Positions 12,819-13,891 of a stretch of DNA of 13,891 bases are shown here, piece by piece. Source of the DNA: Phenylobacterium aquaticum. GTDB lineage: Bacteria > Pseudomonadota > Alphaproteobacteria > Caulobacterales > Caulobacteraceae. The notes below the pieces were generated by a model. The model ran no database searches. It had not been told where the DNA came from and saw nothing but the letters and a program-made list of their open reading frames with translations. The first letter of the stretch is position 1. Each line of letters begins with the position of its first letter. The position numbers and the translations under genes are program-made. The stretch is taken from contig NZ_CANCLE010000108.1 of assembly GCF_947378715.1 (NCBI RefSeq), positions 1-13,891 on the forward strand, read 5' to 3'.

Positions 12819-13373
12819 ATGCCAGAAGCCGACCAAGCTCACGGCGTGCCCTATGCACCGGGATCGACGCAGGTCGATGAATGGTCGCAGGCGATTTATG
12901 ACAGGCTCGTCGATTGGCCCCCCGCCAGCGGCGCCAAGTGGGAGCGTTGGGAGCCGGGCTATCTCGTCCTCACGATCACAGGCGAGAGCAGCGACCCGTT
13001 CGACCCTATCGTTCTGTACACCTGCGAGGACGAGCTCGCCGCCACCTTTGGCTATTGGGAGACGGAACTGCCCTCGGAAGTTCCAGCCGGAATCGACGAC
13101 GCTGACGCGGCGGTCAAAGAGGCAAAGGAGCTTGTCGCGGATTGGCTCGCGGGACGGACGCTGACCGCTGTCTACTTCGACGCCAGTGACGAATGGTGCG
13201 GCTCGTTGACGGTCGATCCAGCGGAGGTCTTCGACCGCCTTCGATATGGCGCCGGGTGGATCAAGGATTTTCATCCTGCACGGATCGAACTCCGTGCCGC
13301 TCGGAGAAAAGACTGGCGACACTTCGTCATCAGGGACGGTGAAATTCACGCGGCGCAAGCGGCGCCTGCCTGA
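12819..13373 (+). CDS. Hypothetical acidic cytosolic protein
   Basis: 184 residues; I do not recognise the family. It has no signal peptide or membrane helix and is rich in Trp, Asp and Glu ('YDRLVDWPPASGAKWERWEPGY', cut by a conserved-looking 'VLTITGESSDPFDP'). A helical segment follows around residues 90-115 ('DDADAAVKEAKELVADWLAG'), then 'YFDASDEWCGSLTVDP', and it ends in a basic stretch ('ARIELRAARRKDWRHF'). The mix of alternating strands and acidic surface recalls small immunity-type proteins, but that is only an impression. ATG at 12819 is chosen for GGAGAG just upstream; ATG at 12768 is in frame without a good ribosome site. The stop codon overlaps the Shine-Dalgarno of the RraB-like gene, so the pair is translationally close. 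Base composition seems lower in GC than the genes to the left, which would fit acquired DNA. Confidence 0.65.
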   Translation: MPEADQAHGVPYAPGSTQVDEWSQAIYDRLVDWPPASGAKWERWEPGYLVLTITGESSDPFDPIVLYTCEDELAATFGYWETELPSEVPAGIDDADAAVKEAKELVADWLAGRTLTAVYFDASDEWCGSLTVDPAEVFDRLRYGAGWIKDFHPARIELRAARRKDWRHFVIRDGEIHAAQAAPA

Positions 13374-13385
13374 GGAGGAGAGGCA

Positions 13386-13706
13386 ATGTCGGTGTTTGAA
13401 GAGAACGCGGAAGTGCTGCGGAACATGGCGCGCGGGGGCAGCGAACTTGGTTCGCCGCGTTCAATCGACTTCTCGCATGTGTTCCCCGACAGCGCGTCAG
13501 CCAAGGCGTTCGCTCAAGAAGCTGACCGAGAAGGCTTCGCCACGTCGGTAGAGGAAGCGGAGGGCGAAGATGCTCCGTGGGACGTGACAGCCTCCGTGAT
13601 GATGGCTCCGACCTGCGAAAACATCACCAACACCGAGGAACGTCTTGACGGTATGGCGCAGGCCCATGGCGGCCGATCAGACGGCTGGGGATTCTTCCGC
13701 ACCTAG
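13386..13706 (+). CDS. RraB-family-like small protein
   Basis: 106 residues, acidic and cytosolic. The pattern fits the RraB fold: 'NAEVLRNMARGGSELGSPRS' near the start, 'IDFSHVFPDSASAKAFAQEA' then 'REGFATSVEEAE', a core strand 'PWDVTASVMMAP', and the terminal 'GGRSDGWGFF', which corresponds to the 'YDGWG' end of E. coli RraB. RraB in E. coli binds RNase E and alters RNA decay, but most distant family members have no known function, so RNase E inhibition is not claimed. A strong ribosome site (AGGAGGAG) lies about 5 nt upstream of ATG 13386 and overlaps the TGA of the preceding gene, indicating a two-gene operon. No further gene follows on this strand before the tRNA. Confidence 0.72.
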   Translation: MSVFEENAEVLRNMARGGSELGSPRSIDFSHVFPDSASAKAFAQEADREGFATSVEEAEGEDAPWDVTASVMMAPTCENITNTEERLDGMAQAHGGRSDGWGFFRT

Positions 13707-13754
13707 TCTTGAATTCGGGCGCGTGTCCCCAAAAGCGCATCACGCGAAGCAGGA

Positions 13755-13844
13755 TGGCGGACGGGGTGGGATTCGAACCCACGGTAGGCTCTCACCTACG
13801 GCGGTTTTCAAGACCGCTGCCTTAAACCACTCGGCCACCCGTCC
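13755..13844 (-). tRNA. tRNA-Ser(TGA)
   Basis: A complete 90-nt class II tRNA including encoded CCA. Acceptor stem GGACGGG (13844-13838) pairs with CCCGTCC (13765-13759), followed by discriminator G and CCA (13757-13755). The anticodon stem-loop is GCGGT-CTTGAAA-ACCGC with anticodon TGA at 13810-13808. The long variable arm (GTAGGTGAGAGCCTAC) is typical of serine tRNAs, and the T loop reads GGGTTCGAATCCC. The anticodon reads UCA and related serine codons. Upstream (13845-13891) the minus strand has TGCTATAGG, which could be a -10 element, but no clear -35 is seen. Confidence 0.97.
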
Positions 13845-13891
13845 GGGACGCGCGCCTATAGCAGCAGTCCGGGCGAGGGGGCGAGGGGCTT

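Noticed and set aside
13755..13891. tRNA-Ser considered as an integration site for a genomic island
   Set aside because: No integrase gene and no direct repeat of the tRNA 3' end is visible in the window.
13845..13891. Sequence TGCTATAGG (minus strand) considered as the tRNA promoter
   Set aside because: It partly matches a -10 element but no -35 partner is visible within the window, so it is mentioned only under the tRNA.

Overview
The window reads as a chromosomal segment of a GC-rich alphaproteobacterium. The best guess is Caulobacteraceae (a Caulobacter or Phenylobacterium relative). This rests on the overall gene style, a CYP153-type P450, a BLUF photoreceptor, an M61 peptidase with a PDZ domain, an RTX serralysin and frequent GTG/TTG starts. 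The genus is an inference from recall, not a search result. Sixteen protein genes (one cut off by the window edge) and one tRNA are supported. Most are housekeeping or accessory metabolism, and there is no prophage, integrase, IS transposase or CRISPR array.

Left part (1-4240): the 3' end of a receiver domain, probably of a hybrid histidine kinase, converges on a small c-type cytochrome. The cytochrome lies just downstream of an exported M61 glycyl-aminopeptidase-type peptidase. Divergent from the peptidase is a soluble CapD/FlaA1-type nucleotide-sugar 4,6-dehydratase whose leader carries nested inverted repeats.

Middle part (4239-8815): three minus-strand genes, Nudix hydrolase - GTP cyclohydrolase I (folE) - BLUF blue-light sensor, are closely spaced and look like a light-linked pterin unit. 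Further upstream on the same strand are a strikingly Ala/Asn-rich lipoprotein and a membrane-anchored TPR protein. A plus-strand lysophospholipid acyltransferase (HX4D motif) then converges on a DUF559 endonuclease-like gene. That gene is bracketed by REP-like palindromic repeats: one fragment touching its stop codon and an inverted pair upstream of it.

Right part (8816-13891): a CYP153-type cytochrome P450 lies downstream of a DUF3237 gene, and its Shine-Dalgarno sequence falls inside a long predicted stem. Between DUF3237 and a divergent serralysin-like RTX metalloprotease lie two long stem-loops. Their sequences differ but their geometry is the same (9-10 bp outer arm, 4-nt bulge, 15 bp inner arm, 23-nt loop). 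After the protease come an unidentified acidic protein gene closely followed by an RraB-like gene, then tRNA-Ser(TGA) on the minus strand.

The three observations most worth following are the repeat-bracketed DUF559 gene, the twin stem-loops at 10869-11033, and the Nudix-folE-BLUF cluster.
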